Shown piece by piece: positions 14,732-22,248 of a stretch of DNA of 23,823 nt (within the stretch, counting starts at the first letter, position 1; the number at the start of each line of letters is the position of its first letter). The notes beneath the pieces were generated by a model. That model was not told the origin of the DNA. It saw nothing but the letters and a program-made list of their open reading frames with translations, and searched no databases. Both the position numbers and the translations under genes were made by a program. Source of the stretch: Desulfobulbaceae bacterium UBA2775 (GTDB taxonomy: Bacteria; Desulfobacterota; Desulfobulbia; Desulfobulbales; Desulfocapsaceae); contig DEIL01000134.1 of assembly GCA_002352445.1 (NCBI GenBank), forward strand, positions 1 through 23,823. The letters run 5' to 3'.

Positions 14732-16219
14732 ATGCAAACAGAAGATAGCATTCAAGACATACAGCGACTGGTTCGCAACCAGCAGAACCTCCTTGAATCC
14801 ATACCCGAAATGGTCATGCTTGTTAAGGATAGTGAGTCGATTGAATACATGAACCCAAGTGCCAGAGATTTCTTTGGTGATCTCCGGAAAGAGTCCATTA
14901 AAGGTCATACCGCATCAAACCAGAATGTGCGGAGTCTCCTCAACATAGTCGCCAGAACCATTCAGGATAATGCGATTGAATCGACTCTGGAGACAACTTT
15001 TAATGAACACCATCTTGAATACACTTTAGCCCCGTTTAAAGGATATAAGGGGGATTCTCTCCTCTGGTTATTTGTCAGAGACCTGACTGAAACAAAATCA
15101 CAACTTGAAGAATTGACGCTCTTTCACACCAGTATAGAAACAATTCTGTCCCATAAAATTCATGAGTTAAAAGAGAGTGAAAGAACCCGGCGCAGCCTTT
15201 CAAAAGAGCTCAACTCTCTCAAAGAACATCTGAAAGACCGACCCGAAGAAGGCAAGATGGTTGGCTCCAGTAGATCACTGAGCGAACTTCGGGACATGGT
15301 CTTCCAGGTGGCAAAATCCGATGCTACCATTCTTATCACCGGGGAATCGGGTACCGGCAAGGAACTGGTTGCCAACCTGATCCGGGAGAGCAGTAACCGC
15401 AATGAGAAACCTTTTCTGAAAATTAACTGTAATGCCATCAATGATTCATTGCTGGAAAGTGATCTCTTCGGTCATGAAAAAGGCGCTTTTACCGGGGCAG
15501 AAGGCAAACGAAAAGGCAAATTCGAAGTGGTGGACGGAGGCACAATCTTCCTCGATGAGATCGGAGACATCAGTTCCCGCATGCAGGCGGCCCTGCTAAG
15601 AGTTCTGCAAGACGGAGAAATAATCCGCGTAGGCGGAAATTCTGCAGTCAAAATTGATGTAAGAGTTATTGCCGCAACAAACAAAGATCTCGCTGCAATG
15701 GTCCAGGAGGGCAGTTTTCGTCTTGATCTTTTTTACAGATTAAATATCATTAATATTTCAATCCCTCCACTCAGAGAGAGAAGAGATGACATAAACGACC
15801 TGGTAACCCATTTCATACGAAGGTACCGTCAGGCGTTTAAAAAGGAAATCAGTTTTTTCCCTCAATCTATACTCAACCGCCTTATACAGCATGACTGGCC
15901 CGGAAATGTCCGCGAACTCGAAAACGTTATACAGCGTGCTGTACTGATGTCCAAGAATAATGCCATTACGGAAAACGAGCTTATTTTTGACGTGCTTCCC
16001 GGGGAAGAGGATCAGCCTCACCAGAAAAATTACCTGCAGCAGCTGGACGGACAATCTCTCAAATCGGTATTAGCTGACATTGAAAAGGATATAATTGTCT
16101 ACGCGTTAGAGAAAAACCATGGCAATGTTGTAAAAACTGTGAAGCAGTTGGAAATCGGCAAAACGGCCTTCTACGATAAACTGAAGCGCTACTCTATTTC
16201 ACCTAAAGAACACAAGTAA
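14732..16219 (+). CDS. Sigma-54-dependent transcriptional activator (PAS, AAA+, Fis-type HTH)
   Basis: A roughly 495-residue bacterial enhancer-binding protein. From the N-terminus it has a PAS-like sensor (about 15-115), a coiled-coil linker (about 120-170), the AAA+ sigma-54 interaction domain and a Fis-type helix-turn-helix (HGNVVKTVKQLEIGKTAFYDKL). The AAA+ domain shows Walker A GESGTGKE, the sigma-54-contact loop GAFTGA, Walker B TIFLDE and the DWPGNVRELENV signature. There is no receiver domain, so it is not a classic response regulator and presumably senses a ligand or redox state through PAS. A GTG eight codons earlier (14708) follows a stop codon directly; neither start has a ribosome site and I prefer the ATG. 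It would remodel RNA polymerase-sigma-54 at promoters such as the one found just downstream. Confidence 0.93.
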   Translation: MQTEDSIQDIQRLVRNQQNLLESIPEMVMLVKDSESIEYMNPSARDFFGDLRKESIKGHTASNQNVRSLLNIVARTIQDNAIESTLETTFNEHHLEYTLAPFKGYKGDSLLWLFVRDLTETKSQLEELTLFHTSIETILSHKIHELKESERTRRSLSKELNSLKEHLKDRPEEGKMVGSSRSLSELRDMVFQVAKSDATILITGESGTGKELVANLIRESSNRNEKPFLKINCNAINDSLLESDLFGHEKGAFTGAEGKRKGKFEVVDGGTIFLDEIGDISSRMQAALLRVLQDGEIIRVGGNSAVKIDVRVIAATNKDLAAMVQEGSFRLDLFYRLNIINISIPPLRERRDDINDLVTHFIRRYRQAFKKEISFFPQSILNRLIQHDWPGNVRELENVIQRAVLMSKNNAITENELIFDVLPGEEDQPHQKNYLQQLDGQSLKSVLADIEKDIIVYALEKNHGNVVKTVKQLEIGKTAFYDKLKRYSISPKEHK

Positions 16220-16227
16220 AGGCTACC

Positions 16228-16243
16228 AGGCATTTTTTTTGCA
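16228..16243 (+). promoter_or_regulatory. Sigma-54 promoter candidate upstream of the PilZ gene
   Basis: AGGCATTTTTTTTGCA has the invariant GG and GC exactly 10 bases apart, with GGCA and TTGCA matching the consensus TGGCACG-N4-TTGCW. It starts 9 bases after the stop of the sigma-54 activator gene and is about 60 bp ahead of the PilZ ATG. The T-run makes a chance match easier, and the run might alternatively be a terminator remnant, although no stem precedes it. Confidence 0.5.
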
Positions 16244-16302
16244 AGAACAGAACCAGCTTAAATAGCTACTTCCTTTTGTATAATCTTTTTTCTATATGAC
16301 TT

Positions 16303-16851
16303 ATGGCATCTAAATCCTCAAAAAAAAGTGAAGTCTGCCCTTTCTGGGCCCCTGACTCCATGAAATGTAAGTTGTGCAACGATGGCCTCTTTATTCCTCT
16401 GGAGGACCATATCAAAATATACTGCAAAACCACAAATCATCCGCAATGCCTGCAATACTCACTCTACGCTGACGCTCACCTAAGGTCGCTGGAAAACAGT
16501 GCAGGGCTTTTAAAAAACCGGCGAAAACATCCCCGTGTGGAAGTGCATCATAAGGTGACGCTGATCAAATTCACAAAATCAGGAGAGATCGCTACACACT
16601 ACCCTGCCATTGCAAAGACCCTGGACGTTGGCGCAGGGGGAATGCGCCTGGTAGTTGATGACATCCTGCCCACTGACACTGAGCTCCAATTTGCTTTTGA
16701 TGACAGTTTCCCAAAACCTCTCCAATCCGGAATAGGTAGAATAGAGTGGTGCAATAAACAACTGGATGACTCGGGTTATCATGCCGGGCTCTCTTTTCAT
16801 GGAAAGGAGACCGTTAAGGCCATGGAGTTTTACCTGGGTGTTCATAACTGA
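16303..16851 (+). CDS. Cys-rich PilZ-domain protein (putative c-di-GMP receptor)
   Basis: A 182-residue cytoplasmic protein. Residues 74-180 form a PilZ domain, the common c-di-GMP receptor: the Arg motif is present as RRKHPR (R74-x3-R78), but the second motif usually reading D/N-x-S-x-x-G is LDVGAGG, with Gly in place of Ser. Before it is a cysteine-rich segment (Cys12, 22, 25, 41, 49: CPFW, CKLC, IYCKTT, HPQC), which could hold zinc or an iron-sulfur cluster. No Shine-Dalgarno is visible. It follows the sigma-54 activator by 83 bp and overlaps tail-to-tail by 10 bp with the MFS gene. Its role, for example in surface behaviour, is inferred from the PilZ family only. Confidence 0.85.
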   Translation: MASKSSKKSEVCPFWAPDSMKCKLCNDGLFIPLEDHIKIYCKTTNHPQCLQYSLYADAHLRSLENSAGLLKNRRKHPRVEVHHKVTLIKFTKSGEIATHYPAIAKTLDVGAGGMRLVVDDILPTDTELQFAFDDSFPKPLQSGIGRIEWCNKQLDDSGYHAGLSFHGKETVKAMEFYLGVHN

Positions 16852-18419
16852 TTCAAACTCTCCTTTTTATTTAACACCACCGAAACCAGCCACACCAGAA
16901 GCAATACGGGAATACCCATTACTGCAGTCAGCAGAAAGAATTTTTCATAGCCGAAAGTAGACACCATCGTCCCCGAATATCCGCCTATAAGTTTGGGGAA
17001 AAGTGTCATGATTGAACTGAATATTGCGTACTGAACCGCGGTAAAAGAGATGCTGGTCAGGCTCGATAAAAATGCAATAAATGCGGTAGTCGCTATCCCG
17101 GCACTCAAATTATCTGCTGCAATAACCATCGTCAGCAAAGTCACATCAGCCCCGCTCCCGGCAAGTACCATAAAGAGAAGGTTGGTCACAGAAGAAAGAA
17201 ATGCGCCAAGAAACAATATGGTGTTTACACCAAAGCGAACAGTGAGCATGCCACCGAGAAAGCCGCCCACAAGAATCATTGCAAGGCCAAAAGACTTAGT
17301 GATACCGGCGATGACATTCTTGCTGAATCCCATATCCAGATAAAATACATTTGAGACAACTCCCAGCACAATATCCGATAAACGATAGAAACCGACAAGA
17401 AGCAAAATCACCAGGGCTGTCTTTCCCCCATAGCGAACAAAGAAATCTTTGATCGGAGCAATATAGGTTTGTCGCACCATCTGGGAATCAACAAGGCCAC
17501 TCATCTCTGTTACCTTTGCAACAAAGAGAGCTACCCCCACAGCAAAGAAAAACCTGAGAAATTCGATAAGAAAATCGGTAAGCCCTTTCCAGGCGGCAAA
17601 CATATCCGGGATTCTGCTTTTCAGCTCAACTGTATAGTTTCCACAGTAAAAGAATGTCACTGCAAAGGCTAGAATTGCCAGGAGAAAAAGGGTCAGAAAG
17701 CGAAGGTACTGGTTAACTGAATATTCATGTTTCACTTTTTTGCTGCCCCTCTCCGGCTCATCAATAAAGAGGGTAGTCAATACACCAACAAGCATAACGG
17801 CAGCCATGCACAGATAGGTAATCCTCCATGCGTCATAACTGTAGCTGCTGCTCTTGGTTCCGAGATACGAGGCGAGAAAAAGAGAGCCGGCACCCGCAAC
17901 AAGCATGCCGATCCGGTATCCTGCAATATAAGTAGAGGCAAGCATTGCCTGCATAGCTGTTTTGGAGCACTCAATACGATAAGCGTCGATAACGATATCC
18001 TGGGTAGCCGACGAAAATCCAAGCATCACCGCCGCCATAGCCATTACGGTAAGGTTATTTATATTATCGGCAGGATTGATTGCAGACATCCAGCCGATTG
18101 CACAGATTATCGCCACCTGGGCCACCAGGAGCCAGGATCTTCGCCTGCCTAGTCTGCGAGTCAGATAGGGCAGCGGCATAAGATCAACAACAGGAGCCCA
18201 GACAAATTTAAAAGAATAGCCCAGGGCTGCCCAACTGAAAAAGGTTACAGCTGCCCTGCTCACTCCAGCCTCTCTCAGCCAGACAGACAGAGTCGAAAAA
18301 ATGAGCAAAATTGGAATTCCTGCTGAAAATCCGAGAAAAAGCATGGCGATAACCTTTGGATCTCCCCAGACCTTTAAACTCTGTTTCCAGCTCAATTTTT
18401 CACCATTACTATGGCCCAT
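16842..18419 (-). CDS. ampG: AmpG-like MFS permease (muropeptide transporter family)
   Basis: A 525-residue inner-membrane transporter with about 12-14 hydrophobic helices, of the PAT (AmpG) branch of the major facilitator superfamily. The N-terminal GDPKVIAMLFLGFSAGIPILLIFSTLSVWLREAGVSR and KFVWAPVVDLMPLPYLTRRLGRRRSWL, then GFSSATQDIVIDAYRIE, are typical of AmpG, which imports GlcNAc-anhydroMurNAc peptides for wall recycling. The middle is longer than usual, with an extra hydrophobic stretch (AWKGLTDFLIEFLRFFFAVGVALFVAK). Acetyl-CoA transporters share the family, so the substrate is not certain. AAGGA about 11 bases before ATG. Its stop overlaps the PilZ gene by 10 bp. A wall-recycling permease fits with the glmM/cdaA neighbourhood. 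Confidence 0.85.
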   Translation of the reverse strand: MGHSNGEKLSWKQSLKVWGDPKVIAMLFLGFSAGIPILLIFSTLSVWLREAGVSRAAVTFFSWAALGYSFKFVWAPVVDLMPLPYLTRRLGRRRSWLLVAQVAIICAIGWMSAINPADNINNLTVMAMAAVMLGFSSATQDIVIDAYRIECSKTAMQAMLASTYIAGYRIGMLVAGAGSLFLASYLGTKSSSYSYDAWRITYLCMAAVMLVGVLTTLFIDEPERGSKKVKHEYSVNQYLRFLTLFLLAILAFAVTFFYCGNYTVELKSRIPDMFAAWKGLTDFLIEFLRFFFAVGVALFVAKVTEMSGLVDSQMVRQTYIAPIKDFFVRYGGKTALVILLLVGFYRLSDIVLGVVSNVFYLDMGFSKNVIAGITKSFGLAMILVGGFLGGMLTVRFGVNTILFLGAFLSSVTNLLFMVLAGSGADVTLLTMVIAADNLSAGIATTAFIAFLSSLTSISFTAVQYAIFSSIMTLFPKLIGGYSGTMVSTFGYEKFFLLTAVMGIPVLLLVWLVSVVLNKKESLNQL

Positions 18420-18729
18420 TATTGTTTTTTCCTTTTAATAGGATTATGTTGTGGACAATATAAAAGCTAACCCGAATAGATCGGAATTTTTAAAATGCCT
18501 GGATAAATAATTTCGAAGCTACTAATAATGGTCTCGCGACAACCCAAATATTTCGCCATTTCGTCATTCCAGCGCAGGCGGGAATCCAGTCATTTCAGTA
18601 CGTTCTGGATCGAAGTCTACGCTATCTCCCACCTGAGGCGGGAATGACGTAGTAGGGAGCTTTTTACGACGCCATCACTAATTACTTATTTCTAAATCTG
18701 AGCACTATCTATACCCAGTTCCATTTATA
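18420..18729. other. 310-bp divergent intergenic region between ampG and cysS
   Basis: Copy 3 of the dispersed repeat fills the middle. Between it and ampG is an AT-rich stretch with a TATATT hexamer suited to an ampG promoter, but no clear -35 box. No ribosome site is seen before cysS, and no other gene is visible. Confidence 0.6.
18540..18677 (+). repeat. Dispersed palindromic repeat, copy 3
   Basis: The leader CAACCCAAATATTTCGCCA leads to arms at 18552-18573 and 18627-18649 (starting CGTCATTCC, imperfectly paired with an indel). The centre contains TGGATCGAAGTCTACGCTAT, identical to 20 bases of copy 1. The trailer GGGAGCTTTTTACGACGCCATCA ends the element. It has the same orientation as copy 2. 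Confidence 0.85.
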
Positions 18730-20202
18730 ATGACTATCAGAATTTACAACACCTTATCAGGAAAACGAGAAGCCCTCAAACCCCTTGAACCCGGACATGT
18801 TAAACTCTATGTGTGTGGAATCACTACCTATGATTATTGTCATATCGGCCATGCCCGGTCGGCACTCGCCTTCGATATGATTGTTCGATATTTGAGGTAT
18901 CGGGATTATAAAGTCACATATGTTCGTAATTTCACAGATATTGATGACAAGATCATTGTCAGAGCCCGGGAACAGAAATGCAGCCCGGAAGAGCTTGCAA
19001 ATCGTTTTATCGATGAATTTTATGTAGATATGGATAAGCTCGGCATCGACAGACCTGATATCGAACCTAAGGCCACCGAGCATATTGCTGAAATGACCGG
19101 AATTATCATTGAACTCATCGATAAGGGCATGGCCTACCAGGCGGGAAACGATGTCTATTACATTGTCGACAGCTTTCCGGAATACGGCAAACTGTCGGGC
19201 AGAAATCTTGAAGATATGAAGGCAGGTGCCCGAATCTCCGTAAACGAACAAAAACGAAATCCGATGGATTTTGTGCTCTGGAAGGGTTCAAAGCCTGGGG
19301 AACCAACCTGGGAAAGTCCATGGGGGCCAGGTCGTCCCGGCTGGCATATTGAATGTTCTGCAATGAGTCGTAAATATCTTGGTGATACCTTTGACATCCA
19401 CGGCGGCGGCAAAGATCTCATCTTTCCACACCATGAAAATGAGATTGCCCAGAGTGAAGGAGCCAATGGCAAACCGTTTGTGACCACCTGGATACACCAT
19501 GGGTTTGTTACCATTCGGGATGAAAAAATGTCTAAATCCCTGGGAAATTTTCTTACTATCAGGGATATTCTCTCTAACTATCATTCAGAGGTCCTGCGTT
19601 TTTTTGTTTTTTCAACCCACTATAGAAATCCTCTCGATTTTTCTGAATCCGCAATGCAGGATGCAACAACCGGGCTGGTAAGGCTGTATAAATGTATCGC
19701 AGCTGTTGCCGGCCTCGACCCTGCAGCAGGTGACGAACATTCACAGAGCATTATCGATGACAAGGATCGGGAAATTGTCAGTGCCCTCGAAGAACGTTTC
19801 CAACAGGCAATGGATAACGATTTTAATACTGCCCAGGCCCAGGGTATCTTTTTCGATACCGCGAAAACAATTAACAGGATTATTAAAAAGCTTCCGACCT
19901 CTCCCCTGCCCGCTGATATCACTTTTTTAAAAGATGCCGGCTCTACTCTGAAAAAACTCGGGGACATCATGGGTATTTTACGTGAAGAAGCCGTACATTT
20001 CTTAGATATGAGAAAGCAGCGGATGCTTGCTGAAATTGATATTGATGAAGCAACAATTGATGCGCTGGTTGCTGAGCGATTTCAATGTAGAGTGGAAAAA
20101 AACTGGGCCAGAAGTGATGAGATACGGGATCAGCTCCTGGAAAAAAATATTGTTCTTAAAGATGGCCCGGATGGAACTGAATGGACTGTTAAGCGAAGTT
20201 GA
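18730..20202 (+). CDS. cysS: Cysteinyl-tRNA synthetase
   Basis: A 490-residue class I synthetase charging tRNA-Cys. It has the HIGH motif (HIGHARS, 38-44), the KMSKS loop (DEKMSKSLGNF, 264-274) and the zinc site that reads cysteine (Cys29, Cys209 in HIECSAM, His234 and Glu238 in HHENEIAQSE). The C-terminal helical anticodon-binding part is complete, ending DGPDGTEWTVKRS. Full length for the family. No Shine-Dalgarno is seen: the ATG directly follows TTTATA, so initiation may be weakly signalled. The MEMO-family gene follows 40 bp downstream. Confidence 0.97.
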   Translation: MTIRIYNTLSGKREALKPLEPGHVKLYVCGITTYDYCHIGHARSALAFDMIVRYLRYRDYKVTYVRNFTDIDDKIIVRAREQKCSPEELANRFIDEFYVDMDKLGIDRPDIEPKATEHIAEMTGIIIELIDKGMAYQAGNDVYYIVDSFPEYGKLSGRNLEDMKAGARISVNEQKRNPMDFVLWKGSKPGEPTWESPWGPGRPGWHIECSAMSRKYLGDTFDIHGGGKDLIFPHHENEIAQSEGANGKPFVTTWIHHGFVTIRDEKMSKSLGNFLTIRDILSNYHSEVLRFFVFSTHYRNPLDFSESAMQDATTGLVRLYKCIAAVAGLDPAAGDEHSQSIIDDKDREIVSALEERFQQAMDNDFNTAQAQGIFFDTAKTINRIIKKLPTSPLPADITFLKDAGSTLKKLGDIMGILREEAVHFLDMRKQRMLAEIDIDEATIDALVAERFQCRVEKNWARSDEIRDQLLEKNIVLKDGPDGTEWTVKRS

Positions 20203-20242
20203 GTAAAAGTGCTCTGAAGTACAATAAGTGAGGAGGATCGCT

Positions 20243-21046
20243 ATGAGACAGCCGGCTGTAGCAGACCGTTTTTATCCAGGCTCCCCCAAAGCCCTTGAGC
20301 TTACTATCAATGAGTTGCTGGCCGCAGAACCTGAACAGGAGAAAGAAGAAGCCATAGCTGTAGTCTCCCCCCATGCCGGATATATCTATTCGGGTGAACT
20401 TGCCGCAAAAACTCTCAGCAGTGTCAAAATCCCGGAAACGGTCATAATCATCGGCACAAATCATACCGGCGCAGGGGGTCCTGTTGCTCTTTCTACCAGC
20501 AGTTGGAATATGCCCCTGGGCCAGGTGCCTGTAGACATTGAAATATCGAATCTTCTACTGGCAGGCTCCTCCCAGATCCAGCAGGATGAATCTGCACACA
20601 GGAATGAACATTCCCTTGAAGTACAGGTGCCATTTCTGCAGCATTTTCAAAAAAATCTCTCAATCGTACCACTGGTCATCTCCCTTATTTCACTTCCCCT
20701 CTGCCGGGAGATTGGTGAAACACTGGCCAAAGCGGTAAAACTGTCAGGGAAAAAGGTTCTCCTGATCGCATCAACGGATATGAGCCACTATGAATCAAGA
20801 GAGACAGCTGAAAGAAAGGATCGGCTTGCCCTGAAATGTATTGAGGAACTGGAACCGGAAAAACTCTACCAGACCGTACTGGAAAATAAAATTTCCATGT
20901 GCGGCTTTATTCCTGTAACGATAACACTCTTTGCCGCCAAAATGCTTGGTGCAACTTCCGCCAGACTGATAGGATATACCGATTCCGGATATGTTTCCGG
21001 TGATACTGACCAGGTTGTAGGGTATGCCGGTTTAACCATAAGTTAG
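20243..21046 (+). CDS. amrB: MEMO-family protein (AmmeMemoRadiSam system protein B)
   Basis: A 267-residue protein of the MEMO1/AmrB family, related in fold to non-heme-iron extradiol dioxygenases. Conserved marks are VSPHAGYIYSG (His44), GTNHTG (His74), NEHSLEVQVPFLQ (His123), STDMSHY (His182) and MCGFIPVT (Cys220); the first two His and the Cys correspond to the metal ligands described in human MEMO1. I start at the ATG 20243 because GAGGAGG lies 6 bases ahead; the open frame could begin at a GTG at 20228, but that would put the ribosome site inside the gene. In many bacteria and archaea the gene sits with AMMECR1 and a radical SAM gene, but neither partner is in this window. Biological role is not established. 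Confidence 0.9.
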   Translation: MRQPAVADRFYPGSPKALELTINELLAAEPEQEKEEAIAVVSPHAGYIYSGELAAKTLSSVKIPETVIIIGTNHTGAGGPVALSTSSWNMPLGQVPVDIEISNLLLAGSSQIQQDESAHRNEHSLEVQVPFLQHFQKNLSIVPLVISLISLPLCREIGETLAKAVKLSGKKVLLIASTDMSHYESRETAERKDRLALKCIEELEPEKLYQTVLENKISMCGFIPVTITLFAAKMLGATSARLIGYTDSGYVSGDTDQVVGYAGLTIS

Positions 21047-21094
21047 AGTCTCTTGGGAGGCAAACGTGTGTATATAAAGACTGCTTCATTTTGC

Positions 21095-21123
21095 TTGACA
21101 GTAAGACATCAATCTTTTATAAA
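21095..21123 (+). promoter_or_regulatory. Sigma-70-type promoter of the tRNA-Gln gene
   Basis: A perfect TTGACA (21095-21100) is spaced 17 bases from TATAAA (21118-21123), and the tRNA starts 20 bases after the -10 box. It is the best housekeeping promoter in the window, as expected for a stable RNA gene. Confidence 0.85.
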
Positions 21124-21143
21124 ATTGTGACACTTGATCCTGC

Positions 21144-21217
21144 TGGGGGATGGTCTAATGGTAAGGCAGCGGACTCTGACTCCGCTTATCAAGGTTCGAA
21201 CCCTTGTCCCCCAGCCA
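21144..21217 (+). tRNA. tRNA-Gln (anticodon CTG)
   Basis: A 74-base cloverleaf: acceptor TGGGGGA with TCCCCCA, D-arm GGTCTAATGGTAAGGC, anticodon stem GCGGA/TCCGC with loop CTCTGAC (anticodon CTG, reads CAG) and T-loop GGTTCGAACC. The 3' CCA is encoded, following a G discriminator. The U-A acceptor first pair and the G discriminator fit bacterial glutamine tRNAs. Confidence 0.96.
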
Positions 21218-21691
21218 ATGACAGAGAGGAACAACATACTTTGATTAAATAATATAATTCACACGTATTCACACATTTTAAAAGGCCCATTCCTCACGTT
21301 AGGAAATGGGTCTTTTTGTTTCAGTTACAAGTACCAGTCAAGCCGAAACCATCAGCTGCCCATCAATCAAAAATGATCTGGAAATATTTTTTAACCTGGG
21401 AGGTATATTTCAAGTTAGGATATAGTGGAAATATGTTGACTTCTGGCAGACTGGATTTTGTTACGTATATTGTGCGGGAATTTTATCGGGAAGTATCTGA
21501 ACTTTCGGTTTTGCTGAAACGGTTAAGGTTGCCAATTGAAAATTTTACCATAGGACATAGTGGTGATGTTATCTCTAACCTAATATCAAGAAACTAGATT
21601 CTAACTTGTTTTGCACAGTTCAGCCGTTCGGCACAGGTGCCTCTCCCTGTTTTGGCATTGGCCCCACATGGTGACATACTCCGATTAAGAC
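21218..21691. other. 474-bp region after tRNA-Gln with no confident gene
   Basis: Apart from the terminator I see no supported feature. An open frame at 21316-21597 (93 codons) starts at TTG inside the terminator T-run; internal ATGs at 21373 and 21434 have no ribosome site. The predicted peptide (KMIWKYFLTWEVYF, then YIVREFYREVSELSVLLKRL) is mildly protein-like, so a decayed gene is possible. The tRNA 3' end is not repeated downstream, so there is no evidence of an integrated element. Confidence 0.4.
21280..21320 (+). terminator. Intrinsic terminator of tRNA-Gln
   Basis: GGCCCATTCCT, a 6-base loop and AGGAAATGGGTC form a stem with one bulge, followed by TTTTTGTTT. It lies 63 bases after the tRNA, completing a stand-alone tRNA transcription unit. 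Confidence 0.85.
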
Positions 21692-22138
21692 TCAAACAAA
21701 CCCAACTAACAATATTTTTTGCAGAATAGTTGCAAGCTGTTTCCTTTCCGTCGCAGGGAGTACTGACAATAAATCTTCATTTATTTTATTGATAATTATA
21801 AACAGCTTCGGACCTGTTGCATGCCCTTTGTCTGTCAGGAAGATTCGATAGCTACGTCTTGATCGTTCATCGGTGCGGCGTTCAATTAACTGTTTTTTTT
21901 CAAGTGCATCAATGGTGCGTGTTGTTGCATAACCGGGCATGGTTATTTTTTTGCCAATCTCTGCTTGCTTAAGTCCCTCCTCCTCCAAAAGCGCCATCAG
22001 CACACCAAATTGTTTTAAATCCAAGCCAAGGCGTTTCAGCTCTTCTTTGATATTGGAATCAAGGCGACTGGATATCATTTTCATCATCCAAGCAACGCTG
22101 TTTGTCCTGATTTTTTCTACCTTTGTATATTTGTTCAT
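21692..22138 (-). CDS. MarR-family transcriptional regulator
   Basis: A 148-residue winged helix-turn-helix regulator. Helix-turn-helix and wing are visible at about 50-110: LKQFGVLMALLEEEGLKQAEIGKKITMPGYATTRTIDALEKKQLIERRTDERSRRSYRIFLTDKG in outline, with the DxRSRR wing motif typical of MarR. It forms dimers, and usually represses its own gene and the neighbouring one until a small molecule binds. It is transcribed away from the substrate-binding protein pseudogene, and the 110-bp gap holds two operator-like palindromes. The effector is unknown. The rightward target is now broken or beyond the window (sulfatase), so its present regulon is open. Confidence 0.9.
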   Translation of the reverse strand: MNKYTKVEKIRTNSVAWMMKMISSRLDSNIKEELKRLGLDLKQFGVLMALLEEEGLKQAEIGKKITMPGYATTRTIDALEKKQLIERRTDERSRRSYRIFLTDKGHATGPKLFIIINKINEDLLSVLPATERKQLATILQKILLVGFV

Positions 22139-22144
22139 CCCCCA

Positions 22145-22159
22145 AAGCTAGCATAGCTT
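22145..22159. promoter_or_regulatory. Palindrome next to the marR start (operator candidate)
   Basis: AAGCTA-GCA-TAGCTT is a perfect 6+3+6 palindrome 7 bases upstream of the marR ATG, where a bound repressor would block marR translation or transcription. It differs in sequence from the second palindrome at 22189-22206, so the two need not bind the same protein. Confidence 0.4.
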
Positions 22160-22182
22160 ACAACAAAATACAAATATTGTTC

Positions 22183-22211
22183 TTGCAAAAGTTGCAAACG
22201 CAACTTACTAT
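22183..22211 (+). promoter_or_regulatory. Promoter with a MarR-type operator in its spacer
   Basis: TTGCAA (22183-22188) and TACTAT (22206-22211) are 17 bases apart. The spacer is almost exactly the perfect palindrome AAGTTGCaaacGCAACTT (22189-22206). A dimer bound there would cover both promoter boxes, as expected for autoregulated MarR operons. It drives the rightward gene whose start is at 22249. Confidence 0.6.
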
Positions 22212-22248
22212 GCATTTTGTTCTATTTTCTTTTTAAAAAGGAATTTTT

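Noticed and set aside
18757..19251. 164-codon minus-strand frame inside cysS
   Set aside because: It lies wholly antisense to a gene with all synthetase motifs; its peptide has no recognisable pattern.
21144..21217. tRNA-Gln as an integration site of a genomic island
   Set aside because: No copy of the tRNA 3' end is found downstream and no integrase is visible; only a 7-base TCCCCCA match occurs near 22138.
21650..21675. TGGCATTGGCCC as a sigma-54 site
   Set aside because: No GC 10 bases after the GG and no gene in the right place downstream.
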